Below, one piece after another: positions 16,645 through 26,160 of a stretch of 64,000 nt of DNA; the first letter of the stretch is position 1, and every line of letters starts with the position of its first letter. This stretch comes from Roseovarius aestuarii (GTDB taxonomy: Bacteria; Pseudomonadota; Alphaproteobacteria; Rhodobacterales; Rhodobacteraceae): NCBI RefSeq assembly GCF_019966515.1, contig NZ_JAIMIB010000015.1, forward strand, positions 1 to 64,000, written 5' to 3'. A program made the translations under genes and the position numbers. Below the pieces are notes generated by a model, which worked only from the letters and a program-made list of their open reading frames with translations, had not been told where the DNA came from and did not search any database.

Positions 16645-17253
16645 ATGGAGGCCGCGCACCTCATCGCCTTTAACATCGCCCTTCTGGCAGCGCTTGCCAG
16701 CCCGGGCCCCGGTATGCTGATTGCCCTGCGCTCGACGCTTGTCTCGGGGCGGCGCGCGGGTATCCTGACAGGGATTGGCCTTGGCCTGATGGCAGGGCTG
16801 TGGACGGGGCTGGCCCTGCTGGGGCTCGACGTGATTTTCACCGCAGTTCCTTGGGCTTACCTGACAATGAAAATCATCGGTGCGGCCTATCTTCTGTACC
16901 TTGCCTATGCGATCTGGCGTGACGCCAGAACGCCGCTGGAGGCCGCGCAGAATACGTCCGGCCTGCGCCACCCGTTCATACGCGGGGTACTGGTCAATGC
17001 GTCCAACCCGAAATCGGTGCTTTTCGCCTCTGCCGTCCTGGTGGTGATCTTTCCGCGCGATCTGGCGCTTTCTGAAAAGATGCTGATCATGATGAACCAG
17101 ATGCTGGTGGAATGGACGGCTTACGCCGCGTTCGCCCTCTTGCTGTCAACCGGTAAGGCCCGCGATAGATATCTGCGTCTGAAACCTGTTTTCGACCGCG
17201 TCGCCGCTGCGGTGCTTGGTGCACTCGGACTGCGGTTGATGCTGGACCGCTGA
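16645..17253 (+). CDS. LysE family translocator
   Basis: The 202-residue inner-membrane protein has five to six hydrophobic helices. It carries the family signature [19 protein letters not shown] (16-34) and a second conserved segment [14 protein letters not shown]. LysE/RhtB proteins export amino acids or related small molecules out of the cell. The specific substrate cannot be read from sequence. It directly follows fabI (six bases) and precedes gpt (23 bases), with no clear functional link to either. Confidence 0.88.
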   Translation: MEAAHLIAFNIALLAALASPGPGMLIALRSTLVSGRRAGILTGIGLGLMAGLWTGLALLGLDVIFTAVPWAYLTMKIIGAAYLLYLAYAIWRDARTPLEAAQNTSGLRHPFIRGVLVNASNPKSVLFASAVLVVIFPRDLALSEKMLIMMNQMLVEWTAYAAFALLLSTGKARDRYLRLKPVFDRVAAAVLGALGLRLMLDR

Positions 17254-17276
17254 AAAGAATTGAAGGAACCGATCTG

Positions 17277-17795
17277 ATGACCGACCGTCTGCCCCATGAA
17301 AAAGGCTTTCATGTCAGCTGGGACCAGCTGCATCGCGATGCCCGCGCTCTGGCGTGGCGGCTGGATGGGCAAGGACCTGATAATGGATCGTGGAAGGCCG
17401 TGGTGGCGATCACAAGGGGCGGCATGGCGCCGGCGATGATCGTCGCGCGCGAGCTCGACATTCGCACCGTCGATACGGTTTCGGTCAAATCCTACCATTC
17501 GGGTGGCGGCAAGGCCGATCAGCGGCGCGAAGCGCAGGTGCTGAAGGCGCCCAATGCCGAGATGATGGGCGATGGAACGGGCATCCTGATCGTCGATGAC
17601 TTGGTCGACAGCGGCAAAACGCTTGAGCTGGTGCGCTCGTATTACCCGAAGGCGCATTTCGCCTGTGTCTACGCCAAGCCCGAGGGCGAGAAACAGACTG
17701 ATACCTACATCACCAGCGTTAGCCAGGACACGTGGATTTTCTTCCCCTGGGACATGGCGCTGCAATATGTCCAGCCCTATCGCGGCACCGACTGA
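17277..17795 (+). CDS. gpt: Xanthine(-guanine) phosphoribosyltransferase
   Basis: The enzyme transfers the ribose phosphate of PRPP to xanthine or guanine for purine salvage. The 172-residue protein has the PRPP-binding signature [15 protein letters not shown] (103-117), the flexible-loop region SVKSYHSGG (69-77), and the purine-specificity segment WIFFPWD (153-159), which fits the Gpt subgroup. It lies between a LysE exporter and an aminotransferase, on the same strand with short gaps. Confidence 0.9.
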   Translation: MTDRLPHEKGFHVSWDQLHRDARALAWRLDGQGPDNGSWKAVVAITRGGMAPAMIVARELDIRTVDTVSVKSYHSGGGKADQRREAQVLKAPNAEMMGDGTGILIVDDLVDSGKTLELVRSYYPKAHFACVYAKPEGEKQTDTYITSVSQDTWIFFPWDMALQYVQPYRGTD

Positions 17796-17848
17796 TCCCA
17801 CAATCACGAACCAGCCCACGCGGCTGACAGGCAGCACCGGAGACCGCC

Positions 17849-19051
17849 ATGCCGATACCCCGCACCGCCAAGACGTTTTTCCCGCCGGTGATGGAGGCAC
17901 GGCGCTGGCTGGAGGGCGTTGAGTTCCCGCCCGACCGCCCCCTGATCAACGTGAGCCAGGCCGCGCCGGTCGATCCCCCGCCCGAACCCCTGCGCAGGGT
18001 CATTGCCGAGGCAGCGCTGAACACGCCCGAGGCGCATCTATATGGGCCAGTTCTTGGCCTGCCCGAATTACGCGCCGAGGTGGCCAGCCAGTGGTGCGAT
18101 GCCTATGGCGGTGAGATCAAGACGGAGAATGTCGCCATCACCTCGGGCTGCAATCAGGCCTTTTGCGCGATGATCACCACACTCTGCGCAGAAGGAGATG
18201 AAGTTCTTCTTCCAACACCCTGGTATTTCAATCATAAAATGTGGCTGGACATAGTGGGCGTCGATGCCATTGCCCTGCCTCCCGGCCCCGGTCTGCTACC
18301 GGATGTGGCCGAGGCCGCCGCGCGGATCACCGACCGTACCCGTGCCATCTCGCTCGTCACGCCCAACAACCCCGGCGGGGTGGAATACCCTGCCGATCTG
18401 GTGCGCGCATTCTACGAATTGGCGCGCGAAAAAGGCATCGCCCTGATCATCGACGAGACCTACCGGGATTTCGACGCGCGCTCGGGCGCGCCACATGATC
18501 TTTTTACCGATCCCGATTGGGGCGACACGCTTATCCAGCTTTACTCCTTCTCCAAGGCGTTCCGCCTGACCGGGCATCGCGTGGGCGCGATGGTGGCCGC
18601 ACCGGGACGGCTGGCCGAAGCCGAGAAGTTTCTCGATACCGTCACGATCTGCCCCAATCAGCTGGGCCAGATCGCAGCGCTTTGGGGCATGCAGAACCTG
18701 TCGCAATGGCTTGCCGGGGAACGCGCCGAAATCCTCGACCGGCGCGCGGCAATCACCGACAACATGCCCCGGCTTGAGGCGAAGGGCTGGACGCTTCTGG
18801 GTTGCGGCGCCTATTTTGCCTATATGGAACACCCCTTCGCCCTCGCCTCGGACGAGATGGCAAAGAAACTGGTGCAGGAAGCTGGCGTCTTGCTTTTGCC
18901 CGGCACCATGTTCACCCGCGAAGGTGACCCGGCGGGCAAACGCCAGATGCGCGTGGCTTTTGCCAATGTTGACCGCGCCGGGATTGGCAGGCTTTTCGAC
19001 CGTCTGGAACGACTGGATTGGCCCCTTGCTCCTGCTGCGGCCAACGCGTAG
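17849..19051 (+). CDS. Class I/II pyridoxal-phosphate aminotransferase
   Basis: The 400-residue protein is a fold-type I aminotransferase. It has TSGCNQAF (98-105) for the cofactor phosphate, Asn173 in TPNNPGG, Asp202 in IIDETYRDF, the Schiff-base Lys236 in YSFSKAFRLTGHRVG, and the substrate-carboxylate arginine in MRVAFAN near the C terminus. The substrate is not determined by these motifs; aromatic or aspartate-like amino acids are the usual range. Its position just upstream of ppiD and trpE is suggestive of aromatic amino acid metabolism but not proof. Confidence 0.88.
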   Translation: MPIPRTAKTFFPPVMEARRWLEGVEFPPDRPLINVSQAAPVDPPPEPLRRVIAEAALNTPEAHLYGPVLGLPELRAEVASQWCDAYGGEIKTENVAITSGCNQAFCAMITTLCAEGDEVLLPTPWYFNHKMWLDIVGVDAIALPPGPGLLPDVAEAAARITDRTRAISLVTPNNPGGVEYPADLVRAFYELAREKGIALIIDETYRDFDARSGAPHDLFTDPDWGDTLIQLYSFSKAFRLTGHRVGAMVAAPGRLAEAEKFLDTVTICPNQLGQIAALWGMQNLSQWLAGERAEILDRRAAITDNMPRLEAKGWTLLGCGAYFAYMEHPFALASDEMAKKLVQEAGVLLLPGTMFTREGDPAGKRQMRVAFANVDRAGIGRLFDRLERLDWPLAPAAANA

Positions 19052-19095
19052 ACAGTCGCGAACAACCTTTCCCTGAAGGCGTATGAGAGGTCCAC

Positions 19096-20937
19096 ATGGC
19101 GGGCAAGAGCATCTCAAAAACACTGGTCTGGATCCTGATGGGCCTGCTTATCGTCGGGCTTGGCGGTTTCGGTGTGACCAACTTGTCGGGCAATGTCCGT
19201 AGCGTCGGTTCGGTCGGAGAAAGCGACATCGACCTCAACGACTATGCCCGGGCGCTACAAAACCAGATCCGCTCGCTCGAGGCACAACTGGGCGAGCCCG
19301 TCAGTTTTGCCCAAGCCCAGCAGGCCGGTATCGCCGCATCGGTTCTGTCGCAGCTTGTGGCTGTCACGGCGCTGGAGGAGGAAACCAGGCGGCTGGGTAT
19401 CTCGATCGGCGACGAGAACCTGCGCGAGCAGATTACCCGGATTCCCAATTTTCAGGGCATCGACGGAAATTTCGACCGCGAGGCCTATCGTTTTGCTCTC
19501 GAACAGGCAGGCATGAACGAGGCGGATTTCGAGGAAGACCTGCGGGCACAGGAGGCCAGCGCGTTGTTGCAAAGCGCGGTGCTGACCGGTGTGTACACTC
19601 CCCCGGCCTATACCAACACACTCTTTAATTTCCTGGCGGAAGAACGTGATATCACCTGGACGGTATTGGATCGCGACGATCTGGCGACGGGCCTGCCGGT
19701 GCCCGGTGACGAGGATCTGCAAAGCTATCACGATGCCAACCCGGCAGAATTCACGACCCCCGAGATCAAACGTGTCACTTATGCCTGGCTGACGCCCGAC
19801 ATGATCATCGACACGGTCGAGGTCGACGAAGACCTGCTGCGTGCGACCTATGATGAGCGCGCCGACCAGTATCGCCAGCCCGAACGCCGGTTGGTCGAAA
19901 GGCTGGCCTTTGCGGATGCAGCCGAGGCCGACGCGGCCCTTGCCCGTATCACCGGCGGCGAGACCAGCTTTGAGGCCACCGTGGAAACGCGCGGTCTGGC
20001 GTTAGCAGATATCGATCTGGGCGATGTCACCAGGGTCGATCTTGGCGATGCGGCAGATGCGGTCTTTGCCGCAACGGCAGGCGATATCGTCGGTCCGCTG
20101 GACACCGGCATTGGCCCGGCCCTCTTCCGGGTGAATGCCGTGCTGGCAGCGCAGGAAACAAGTTTTGAAGAGGCCGAACCCGAACTGCGCGATGAGCTTG
20201 CCGCCGACCGTGCGCGCCGGGTCATCGATGCACAGATCGAAAGCGTCGATGATCTGCTTGCCGGGGGCGCGTCGATCGAAGATCTGGCGTCGGAAACCGA
20301 AATGCAGCTGGGCCAGATCGAGTGGCACGCGGGCGTCAGCGACGACATCGCCGCCTATGAAAGTTTCCGCGCCGCCGTCGCGGCCCTGTCGCAGGAGGAT
20401 TACCCCGATGTGGCGCAGCTGGAAGACAGCGGCATTTTCGCGATGCGTCTCGATGAAATTGTCCCCCCCGCCCTGCAACCCTTGTCCGAGGTGCGCGACC
20501 AGGCCGAAGCATCGTGGCTGATGCAAGCCACCGAAGAGGCGCTGAACGCGCAGGTTCAGGCACAGGCGGCGCAGCTTGTCGCGGGCACGTCCTTTGAAGA
20601 TTTGGGGATGATACCGCAATCGGTCACCGGGCTCAGCCGTCGTGGCCCGCAGGAAAACGTGCCCGCCGAATTCAACGAAGCCGTCTTCGGCATGGAAAAA
20701 GGCGAGGTAGAGCTGATCCAGGGTGGCGGACGTGTATTCGTCGTCCGGCTGGATGATATCCGGGTGCCCGACGCGAATGATGCTGATCTGGCCACGCTCC
20801 GGCGCAGCATCGAAGAGCAGAACGCGGCCAGCATGGCGCAGGACCTATATCAGGTGCTGGCCGGTGACATTCGCAGTCGCGTCGGCATCGAGCTGAATCA
20901 GCACGCCCTTAACGCCGTGCACGCGAACTTCCAGTAG
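19096..20937 (+). CDS. ppiD: PpiD-like membrane-anchored peptidyl-prolyl isomerase/chaperone
   Basis: The 613-residue protein is anchored by one N-terminal helix (about residues 9-30, LVWILMGLLIVGLGGFGV), with the rest in the periplasm. A SurA-like N-terminal chaperone domain (about 35-200) is followed by a parvulin-like rotamase region (about 240-360) and a C-terminal chaperone part. The layout matches PpiD/SurA_N_3 proteins, which sit at the Sec translocon and assist folding of exported proteins. The parvulin region is divergent, so isomerase activity is uncertain. GAGAGG precedes the ATG by five bases. trpE follows after 12 bases, probably in the same transcript. Confidence 0.85.
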   Translation: MAGKSISKTLVWILMGLLIVGLGGFGVTNLSGNVRSVGSVGESDIDLNDYARALQNQIRSLEAQLGEPVSFAQAQQAGIAASVLSQLVAVTALEEETRRLGISIGDENLREQITRIPNFQGIDGNFDREAYRFALEQAGMNEADFEEDLRAQEASALLQSAVLTGVYTPPAYTNTLFNFLAEERDITWTVLDRDDLATGLPVPGDEDLQSYHDANPAEFTTPEIKRVTYAWLTPDMIIDTVEVDEDLLRATYDERADQYRQPERRLVERLAFADAAEADAALARITGGETSFEATVETRGLALADIDLGDVTRVDLGDAADAVFAATAGDIVGPLDTGIGPALFRVNAVLAAQETSFEEAEPELRDELAADRARRVIDAQIESVDDLLAGGASIEDLASETEMQLGQIEWHAGVSDDIAAYESFRAAVAALSQEDYPDVAQLEDSGIFAMRLDEIVPPALQPLSEVRDQAEASWLMQATEEALNAQVQAQAAQLVAGTSFEDLGMIPQSVTGLSRRGPQENVPAEFNEAVFGMEKGEVELIQGGGRVFVVRLDDIRVPDANDADLATLRRSIEEQNAASMAQDLYQVLAGDIRSRVGIELNQHALNAVHANFQ

Positions 20938-20949
20938 GAGCGGCCCCAA

Positions 20950-22461
20950 GTGGATCTGACCCCGAGTTTTGATGATTTCGCCAAGGGTTTCGAGGCCGGA
21001 CGCAATCAGCTTGTCTTTGCCCGGCTGGCGGCGGATCTGGATACGCCGGTCTCGTTAATGCTCAAACTGACGGGCGCGGCGCGTGATGCGTTTATGCTCG
21101 AATCCGTCACTGGTGGCGAGGTACGCGGTCGTTATTCGATCATCGGCATGAAACCCGATCTGATCTGGCAATGTCATGGTCAGGCAAGCCGCATCAACCG
21201 TCAGGCCCGTCTTGATTCCGACGATTTCCAGCCGCAGGACGGCAACCCGCTGGATAATCTGCGCGCCCTGATTGCCGAGTGTCAGATCGATCTGCCGGAC
21301 GGGCTGCCCGCTGCAAGCGCCGGGCTTTTCGGCTATCTGGGCTATGACATGATCCGTCTGGTCGAACATCTGCCGGACGTGAACCCCGATCCGTTGGGCC
21401 TGCCCGACGCGGTGATGCTGCGGCCTTCTGTGGTGGCGGTGCTCGACGGGGTCAAGGGAGAGGTCATCGTGGTGGCCCCCGCCTGGATCAATTCCGGACT
21501 GACCGCGCGCGCCGCCTATGCGCAGGCCGCTGAGCGGGTGATGGATGCGGTGCGCGATCTGGAACGTGCCCTACCACAGCAGGCCCGCGATCTGGGCGAA
21601 GCCCATGAGGACGCACCGCCAGTATCGAATTTCACTCATGAGGGGTACAAGGAGGCGGTCGAGACAGCCAAGGAATATATCCGCGCCGGTGACATCTTTC
21701 AGGTCGTGCCCAGCCAGCGCTGGACACAGCCCTTCCGCCAGCCGCCCTTTACGCTCTACCGCTCGCTTCGGCGCACCAACCCGTCGCCCTTCATGTTCTA
21801 TTTCAATTTCGGCGGCTTTCAGGTGGTCGGCGCCAGCCCGGAAATCCTGGTGCGGGTCTTTGGCGACGAAGTGACGATCCGCCCCATCGCCGGAACACGC
21901 CCCCGCGGCGCCACCCCGGAAGAGGATCGCGCCCACGAGAAAAGCCTGCTGGCCGATGCCAAAGAACTGGCGGAACATCTGATGCTTCTTGATTTGGGGC
22001 GCAACGATGCGGGACGGGTCAGCAAGATCGGCACCGTGCACCCGACCGAAGAATTCATCATCGAACGTTACAGCCACGTCATGCATATCGTCAGTAACGT
22101 GGTGGGCGAATTGGCCGAGGATCAGGACGCGCTTAGCGCTCTGCTGGCTGGGTTGCCCGCCGGCACAGTCTCGGGGGCGCCAAAGGTCCGTGCGATGGAA
22201 ATCATCGACGAGCTGGAGCCAGAAAAACGCGGCGTCTATGGCGGCGGCGTCGGCTATTTCAGCTCGAATGGCGATATGGATGTCTGCATCGCGCTGCGCA
22301 CGGCGGTGGTAAAGGACGAAAAGCTCTATATTCAAGCCGGGGGCGGCGTTGTCTATGACAGCGACCCCGAGGCGGAATATATGGAGACCGTGCATAAATC
22401 CAACGCCATCCGCCGCGCCGCCGCCGATGCCGCCCGGTTCACCGGAAGCGGTAACTCCTGA
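20950..22461 (+). CDS. trpE: Anthranilate synthase component I
   Basis: TrpE converts chorismate to anthranilate using ammonia supplied by TrpG, the first step of tryptophan synthesis. The 503-residue protein has the N-terminal feedback-inhibition region (PVSLMLKL and FMLES at about 35-56) and the chorismate-binding domain with NPSPFMFYF, GASPEILV, PIAGTRPRG and the C-terminal IQAGGGVVYDSDPEAEY. The start is GTG, ten bases after AGGAG. The partner genes trpG, trpD and trpC form a separate operon about 3 kb downstream. An RluE-type gene starts seven bases after its stop. Confidence 0.95.
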   Translation: MDLTPSFDDFAKGFEAGRNQLVFARLAADLDTPVSLMLKLTGAARDAFMLESVTGGEVRGRYSIIGMKPDLIWQCHGQASRINRQARLDSDDFQPQDGNPLDNLRALIAECQIDLPDGLPAASAGLFGYLGYDMIRLVEHLPDVNPDPLGLPDAVMLRPSVVAVLDGVKGEVIVVAPAWINSGLTARAAYAQAAERVMDAVRDLERALPQQARDLGEAHEDAPPVSNFTHEGYKEAVETAKEYIRAGDIFQVVPSQRWTQPFRQPPFTLYRSLRRTNPSPFMFYFNFGGFQVVGASPEILVRVFGDEVTIRPIAGTRPRGATPEEDRAHEKSLLADAKELAEHLMLLDLGRNDAGRVSKIGTVHPTEEFIIERYSHVMHIVSNVVGELAEDQDALSALLAGLPAGTVSGAPKVRAMEIIDELEPEKRGVYGGGVGYFSSNGDMDVCIALRTAVVKDEKLYIQAGGGVVYDSDPEAEYMETVHKSNAIRRAAADAARFTGSGNS

Positions 22462-22468
22462 GGCCCGG

Positions 22469-23032
22469 ATGGCCCGCCTCATCCTCTTCAACAAACCCTT
22501 CGGCGTGCTGTCGCAATTCACCGATAAAGGCACCGAAGGCAGTCCCCGCGCGACGCTTTCAGATTATATCGACATGCCCGGCGTCTACCCGGCCGGGCGG
22601 CTGGATCGCGACAGCGAGGGGCTTTTGGTTTTGACCGATGATGGCAAACTGCAGGCGCGCATCGCCAATCCCCGCCATAAGATGGAAAAGACCTATCTGG
22701 TGCAGGTCGAAGGCCTGCCGGATGAAGTCGCACTTGACGCCCTGCGGGGCGGCGTGACGCTGAAGGACGGTCTCACCCGCCCGGCGCGTGTGCGCCGTAT
22801 CGACCCGCCCACCCTCTGGCTGCGGACCCCGCCGGTGCGCTATCGCAAATCCGTGCCCGATTGCTGGATCGAGATCACCATTTCCGAGGGCCGCCACCGG
22901 CAGGTCCGCCGGATGACCGCGCATGTGGGCCACCCCACCCTGCGGCTGGTGCGCTGGCGGATTGGCGACTGGTTGCTGGAAGGCCTTGCCTCTGGGGAGT
23001 GGAAACAGGTGAGCGCCCCAGACGCCAGATGA
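22469..23032 (+). CDS. rluE: 23S rRNA pseudouridine synthase, RluE-like
   Basis: The 187-residue protein is a short RsuA/RluE-family pseudouridine synthase without an S4 domain. The catalytic aspartate is Asp46 in AGRLDRDSEGLLVLTDDG, and the C-terminal EGRHRQVRRMTAHVGHPTLRL is the usual family ending. It would isomerise a specific uridine in 23S rRNA. The ATG at 22469 is used because the conserved LILFNKPFGVL strand begins three residues later; upstream in-frame codons lie inside trpE. Confidence 0.88.
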   Translation: MARLILFNKPFGVLSQFTDKGTEGSPRATLSDYIDMPGVYPAGRLDRDSEGLLVLTDDGKLQARIANPRHKMEKTYLVQVEGLPDEVALDALRGGVTLKDGLTRPARVRRIDPPTLWLRTPPVRYRKSVPDCWIEITISEGRHRQVRRMTAHVGHPTLRLVRWRIGDWLLEGLASGEWKQVSAPDAR

Positions 23033-23095
23033 TCGTCTGCGCTACGACCACGATTCCGCGCGGGACGGCAAACTCGAAAACGCACTCGAGGCGCT

Positions 23096-23890
23096 TCAGT
23101 TCTGCAAAAATGAGCTCAGAGCCTCATTCACGGCAACCGGCTGCTCGATCGTTGAGCTGTGTCCGGCGCCGGGAACAACAACCAGTCGCGAGCCGGAAAT
23201 CGCCTCGTGCATGCGTTCGGACTTGGCAGGCACCGTTGCCACATCCTCCTCACCGACGATGATCAACACCGGCTGCGTGATCTTGGGCAGTTCAGCATAA
23301 AACCCGGCCCTCCGGATCACGCCGTTTACGGCCCGGGTGATGCCGACACGGTCGTTCGACAGGATGGCCTTGCGCCATCTGGCGCGCTCATCGGCACGTG
23401 TGGGGTCGTTCAGAAAGGTTTGTCCAAAGGCGATCGGCATCACCCGGTTGATCACAGCCCAGAGGCCAATCCACCGGGCAATGACACTCAGCAGCCTGTA
23501 GCGCGGTAGTTTCTCGGCAGGCTCGGCATCCGCCGATGTGTCAACCAAGGTCAGCGACCGGATAAGACCGGGGTGGCGCACCGCCAACCGCATGCCCACA
23601 AACCCGCCCATCGAAAGGCCGACAAAATGACATGGGCCGATATCGAGCGCCCGTATCAAAGCCGCCGCATCCTCGGCCAGCGTATCCATGTCATAGCCCT
23701 GCACCGCAACTTCGCTTTTACCCTGCCCCCGATGGTCGAAGCTGATGCAACGATATCGCGGGCTCAGCGCCGCAACCTGAGCTTCGAACATGTCACCGGA
23801 AAACAGCAATCCATGCGAAAATACGATGGCCTCGCCGCCGCCGGTGTCGGTGTAATGAAGCTCGACCCCGTTCAGGGATAGATACGGCAT
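23096..23890 (-). CDS. Alpha/beta hydrolase
   Basis: The 264-residue protein has the alpha/beta-hydrolase fold: oxyanion-hole region FSHGLLFSG at 24-32, DHRGQGKS at 52-59, the nucleophile elbow GLSMGG (Ser93), an acid in VGEEDVATVP and the catalytic His in GAGHSS near the C terminus. It resembles 3-oxoadipate enol-lactonase and related small esterases, but no pathway genes are adjacent. The substrate is therefore left open. It is convergent with the rluE-like gene. Confidence 0.85.
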   Translation of the reverse strand: MPYLSLNGVELHYTDTGGGEAIVFSHGLLFSGDMFEAQVAALSPRYRCISFDHRGQGKSEVAVQGYDMDTLAEDAAALIRALDIGPCHFVGLSMGGFVGMRLAVRHPGLIRSLTLVDTSADAEPAEKLPRYRLLSVIARWIGLWAVINRVMPIAFGQTFLNDPTRADERARWRKAILSNDRVGITRAVNGVIRRAGFYAELPKITQPVLIIVGEEDVATVPAKSERMHEAISGSRLVVVPGAGHSSTIEQPVAVNEALSSFLQN

Positions 23891-23942
23891 GGTCTGACCT
23901 CAGCTTCCATCAATCCCAAGGGATGACGACAGTGTTTTGCGG

Positions 23943-25439
23943 TCACTCGGCCAGCAACACCGCCGATACCGGTGCGATAGCCACCCGGCCCGCACGGTCC
24001 TGCAACCCCCAGAGCAACAGCGCGCTGATCGTATCGGCGCGCAAGCGGCCAACCATGACCACACCCTGTTCTTCCTGACCGGCGCGGAACGCCGCCTGAT
24101 CCAGAAACCGTCGGATCACGGTGGCGCTCTGCCCCTTGGCGTCGAAATCCCGGAACACGCTGACCGATGGCACACCGGCGCGGGCAACAAGCTTTTGGGC
24201 GGTATTCAGACCATTGGCGAACATTACTGCACCGTGACCGCTATCAAGCAGAATATCGGCCAGTTGCTCGCTCGCATCACGGCTCGATTGAAGCCCCCTG
24301 CCCTGACCTTCCATGATCGCCACCGCCTCGGGCACGCGGGTCAGATAGCTCTGCATCGACACTTCGATATCGGCGGCCGACGCACCCTCGGGCAGATCGA
24401 TGATGGCCAGAACCTCGAACCCGGCATCGCGGTATTTTCGCATCGCGTCTGTGGCACCCGACCAGCCGGTATCGACCGCAAAGTTCAGGGTGTAGGGAAA
24501 GCTTGTCAGCGCATCGAGGTCAATCGGACTGCTGCCATCATCAATCAGGACGATCGACATCAGCGGCTTGTTATCGGGATTTTCGAACTCGGCTGCAAAG
24601 CGCTGGATCGGCGGCAATGTGGCATCGTCTGCCTCGGCGGCAGCGCCGTCCTCGGTCTCACCTTCCACGGCAGTTTCTTCCGGCGCGTCGCTGACCGATG
24701 GCAACCTGTCCGTGGTCACATTCGTGGCGATGTCTTCGATGATACCAGAATTCGTATCGCCCTCGGTCTGGGCCGCGTCCTCAACCTCGGGCGTGGGCGC
24801 GGTGTCGCTTTCAGGCGCATCCGCCGCTTCCTCGGGGGGCTCGACAACAGGCAGCGACAGATCGGCCACCTGGTCCTGCACATCGACCGACGCGGTATTT
24901 TCTTCTGTTGCGGCATCGGTATCGTCGGCGTCGGCAGCCTCTTCAGTAAAGCTCGGCGCCTCTTCCGCAATATCGGGTTGAGCCGGTTGTGCCGGGTCGG
25001 TCGATATCGAAAGCTCCTCCTCGCTGAGCGGCGCTTCGGGCGCGTTGGCCTGCGGATTGGGCAAGATCGGCGTATCGGTTTCAACCGCGATGCCAGTGCC
25101 ACTTTCGCCGGTTGCGGGCGTGTTCAACGCCACTTCGGTGTCGTCGGTTTCCGGTTGCGCAGCGCTGGCCCGGTCATCGGAGCCAATCGCGCTCAGGTCA
25201 TCGGGTTCCGGCGCTTCGATCCTGGCCACGTCACCCGCATCCGGGGTTTCCTGCACGTCTGGCAGATCAGCCTGCGTATCATCGCGTGATTGGTCAAACT
25301 CCGACCCGGCAGGTACCTCGATGGCGACCGCCTCGGGTGCCCCGGTTCCCGGTATCTCTGTCAACACCGATGCCGTCCCTACCGCAAGCCCCGAGACCAC
25401 GATCCCGGCGATCATGCCTGATAAAGTTCCCCGTGCCAC
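23943..25439 (-). CDS. Divergent polysaccharide deacetylase family protein (YibQ type) with long acidic linker
   Basis: The 498-residue protein starts with a membrane anchor or uncleaved signal (about residues 5-27). It then has about 245 residues of low-complexity Asp/Glu/Ala/Pro-rich sequence (about 40-285), and finally a divergent polysaccharide deacetylase domain (about 290-498, starting with KPLMSIVLIDDGSSP). This catalytic-like domain should be periplasmic; YibQ proteins are thought to act on envelope glycans or septal peptidoglycan, without a proven reaction. GTG at 25439 is chosen as start, eight bases after AGGGG and directly before the anchor. The gene is divergent from trpG. Confidence 0.75.
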   Translation of the reverse strand: MARGTLSGMIAGIVVSGLAVGTASVLTEIPGTGAPEAVAIEVPAGSEFDQSRDDTQADLPDVQETPDAGDVARIEAPEPDDLSAIGSDDRASAAQPETDDTEVALNTPATGESGTGIAVETDTPILPNPQANAPEAPLSEEELSISTDPAQPAQPDIAEEAPSFTEEAADADDTDAATEENTASVDVQDQVADLSLPVVEPPEEAADAPESDTAPTPEVEDAAQTEGDTNSGIIEDIATNVTTDRLPSVSDAPEETAVEGETEDGAAAEADDATLPPIQRFAAEFENPDNKPLMSIVLIDDGSSPIDLDALTSFPYTLNFAVDTGWSGATDAMRKYRDAGFEVLAIIDLPEGASAADIEVSMQSYLTRVPEAVAIMEGQGRGLQSSRDASEQLADILLDSGHGAVMFANGLNTAQKLVARAGVPSVSVFRDFDAKGQSATVIRRFLDQAAFRAGQEEQGVVMVGRLRADTISALLLWGLQDRAGRVAIAPVSAVLLAE

Positions 25440-25566
25440 TGCCTTCGCCCCTCTATTTTTGCCGTTTTCCCAGCTTTGCGCCCCTTGACGCTGCCTTGCA
25501 AGACTGAACAAGTATAGCGCGACCCTATATGGGGCCTCCAGCCCCTCAAAAGCAAGGACTGGCAAG

Positions 25567-26160
25567 ATGCTGCTCTTGATCGATAACTACGACAGCTTCA
25601 CCTATAACCTCGTGCATTACGTCGGTGAATTGGGGGCAGAGGTCGTTGTGCACCGCAACGACGCGCTGAACGTGCAGGAAGCGATGGGAATGAATCCCGC
25701 CGGTATCCTGCTTAGCCCCGGCCCCTGCGACCCCGATCAGGCAGGCATTTGCCTGGCCCTGGTCGAGGCAGCAGCCGAGACCAAAACCCCGCTTCTGGGG
25801 GTCTGCCTGGGCCATCAGGCGATCGGCCAAGCCTTTGGCGGTAAGGTAATCCGCCATTCCGAGATCGTACATGGCAAGATGGGCATAATGCATCATCAGG
25901 GCACCGGTGTGTTCGCTGGCCTGCCCTCGCCTTTCGAGGCCACGCGTTACCACTCACTGGTAGTCGAGCGCGACAGCCTGCCGGAATGCCTTGAGATCAA
26001 TGCCGAGCTTGAGGATGGCACGATCATGGGGCTGCGCCACCGTGAATTGCCGCTCCACGGCGTGCAGTTTCACCCCGAATCCATCGCCTCGCAGCATGGT
26101 CATGCGCTTCTGAAGAACTTTCTGGATACGATGCCGCAAAAAACATCGGTGCCTGCATGA
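25567..26160 (+). CDS. trpG: Anthranilate synthase component II (glutamine amidotransferase)
   Basis: TrpG splits glutamine and passes ammonia to TrpE. The 197-residue class I amidotransferase has the catalytic triad Cys80 ([12 protein letters not shown]), His169 and Glu171 ([11 protein letters not shown]), and the N-terminal [11 protein letters not shown]. It heads the trpG-trpD-trpC-moaC-moeA run, overlapping trpD by four bases. It could also serve aminodeoxychorismate synthase (pabA role), as in many bacteria; the trp operon location argues for anthranilate synthase as the main role. Confidence 0.95.
   Translation: MLLLIDNYDSFTYNLVHYVGELGAEVVVHRNDALNVQEAMGMNPAGILLSPGPCDPDQAGICLALVEAAAETKTPLLGVCLGHQAIGQAFGGKVIRHSEIVHGKMGIMHHQGTGVFAGLPSPFEATRYHSLVVERDSLPECLEINAELEDGTIMGLRHRELPLHGVQFHPESIASQHGHALLKNFLDTMPQKTSVPA

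Noticed and set aside
23033..23095. A gene or terminator between the pseudouridine synthase and alpha/beta hydrolase genes
   Set aside because: Only 63 bases between convergent stops, without a stable stem followed by T residues.
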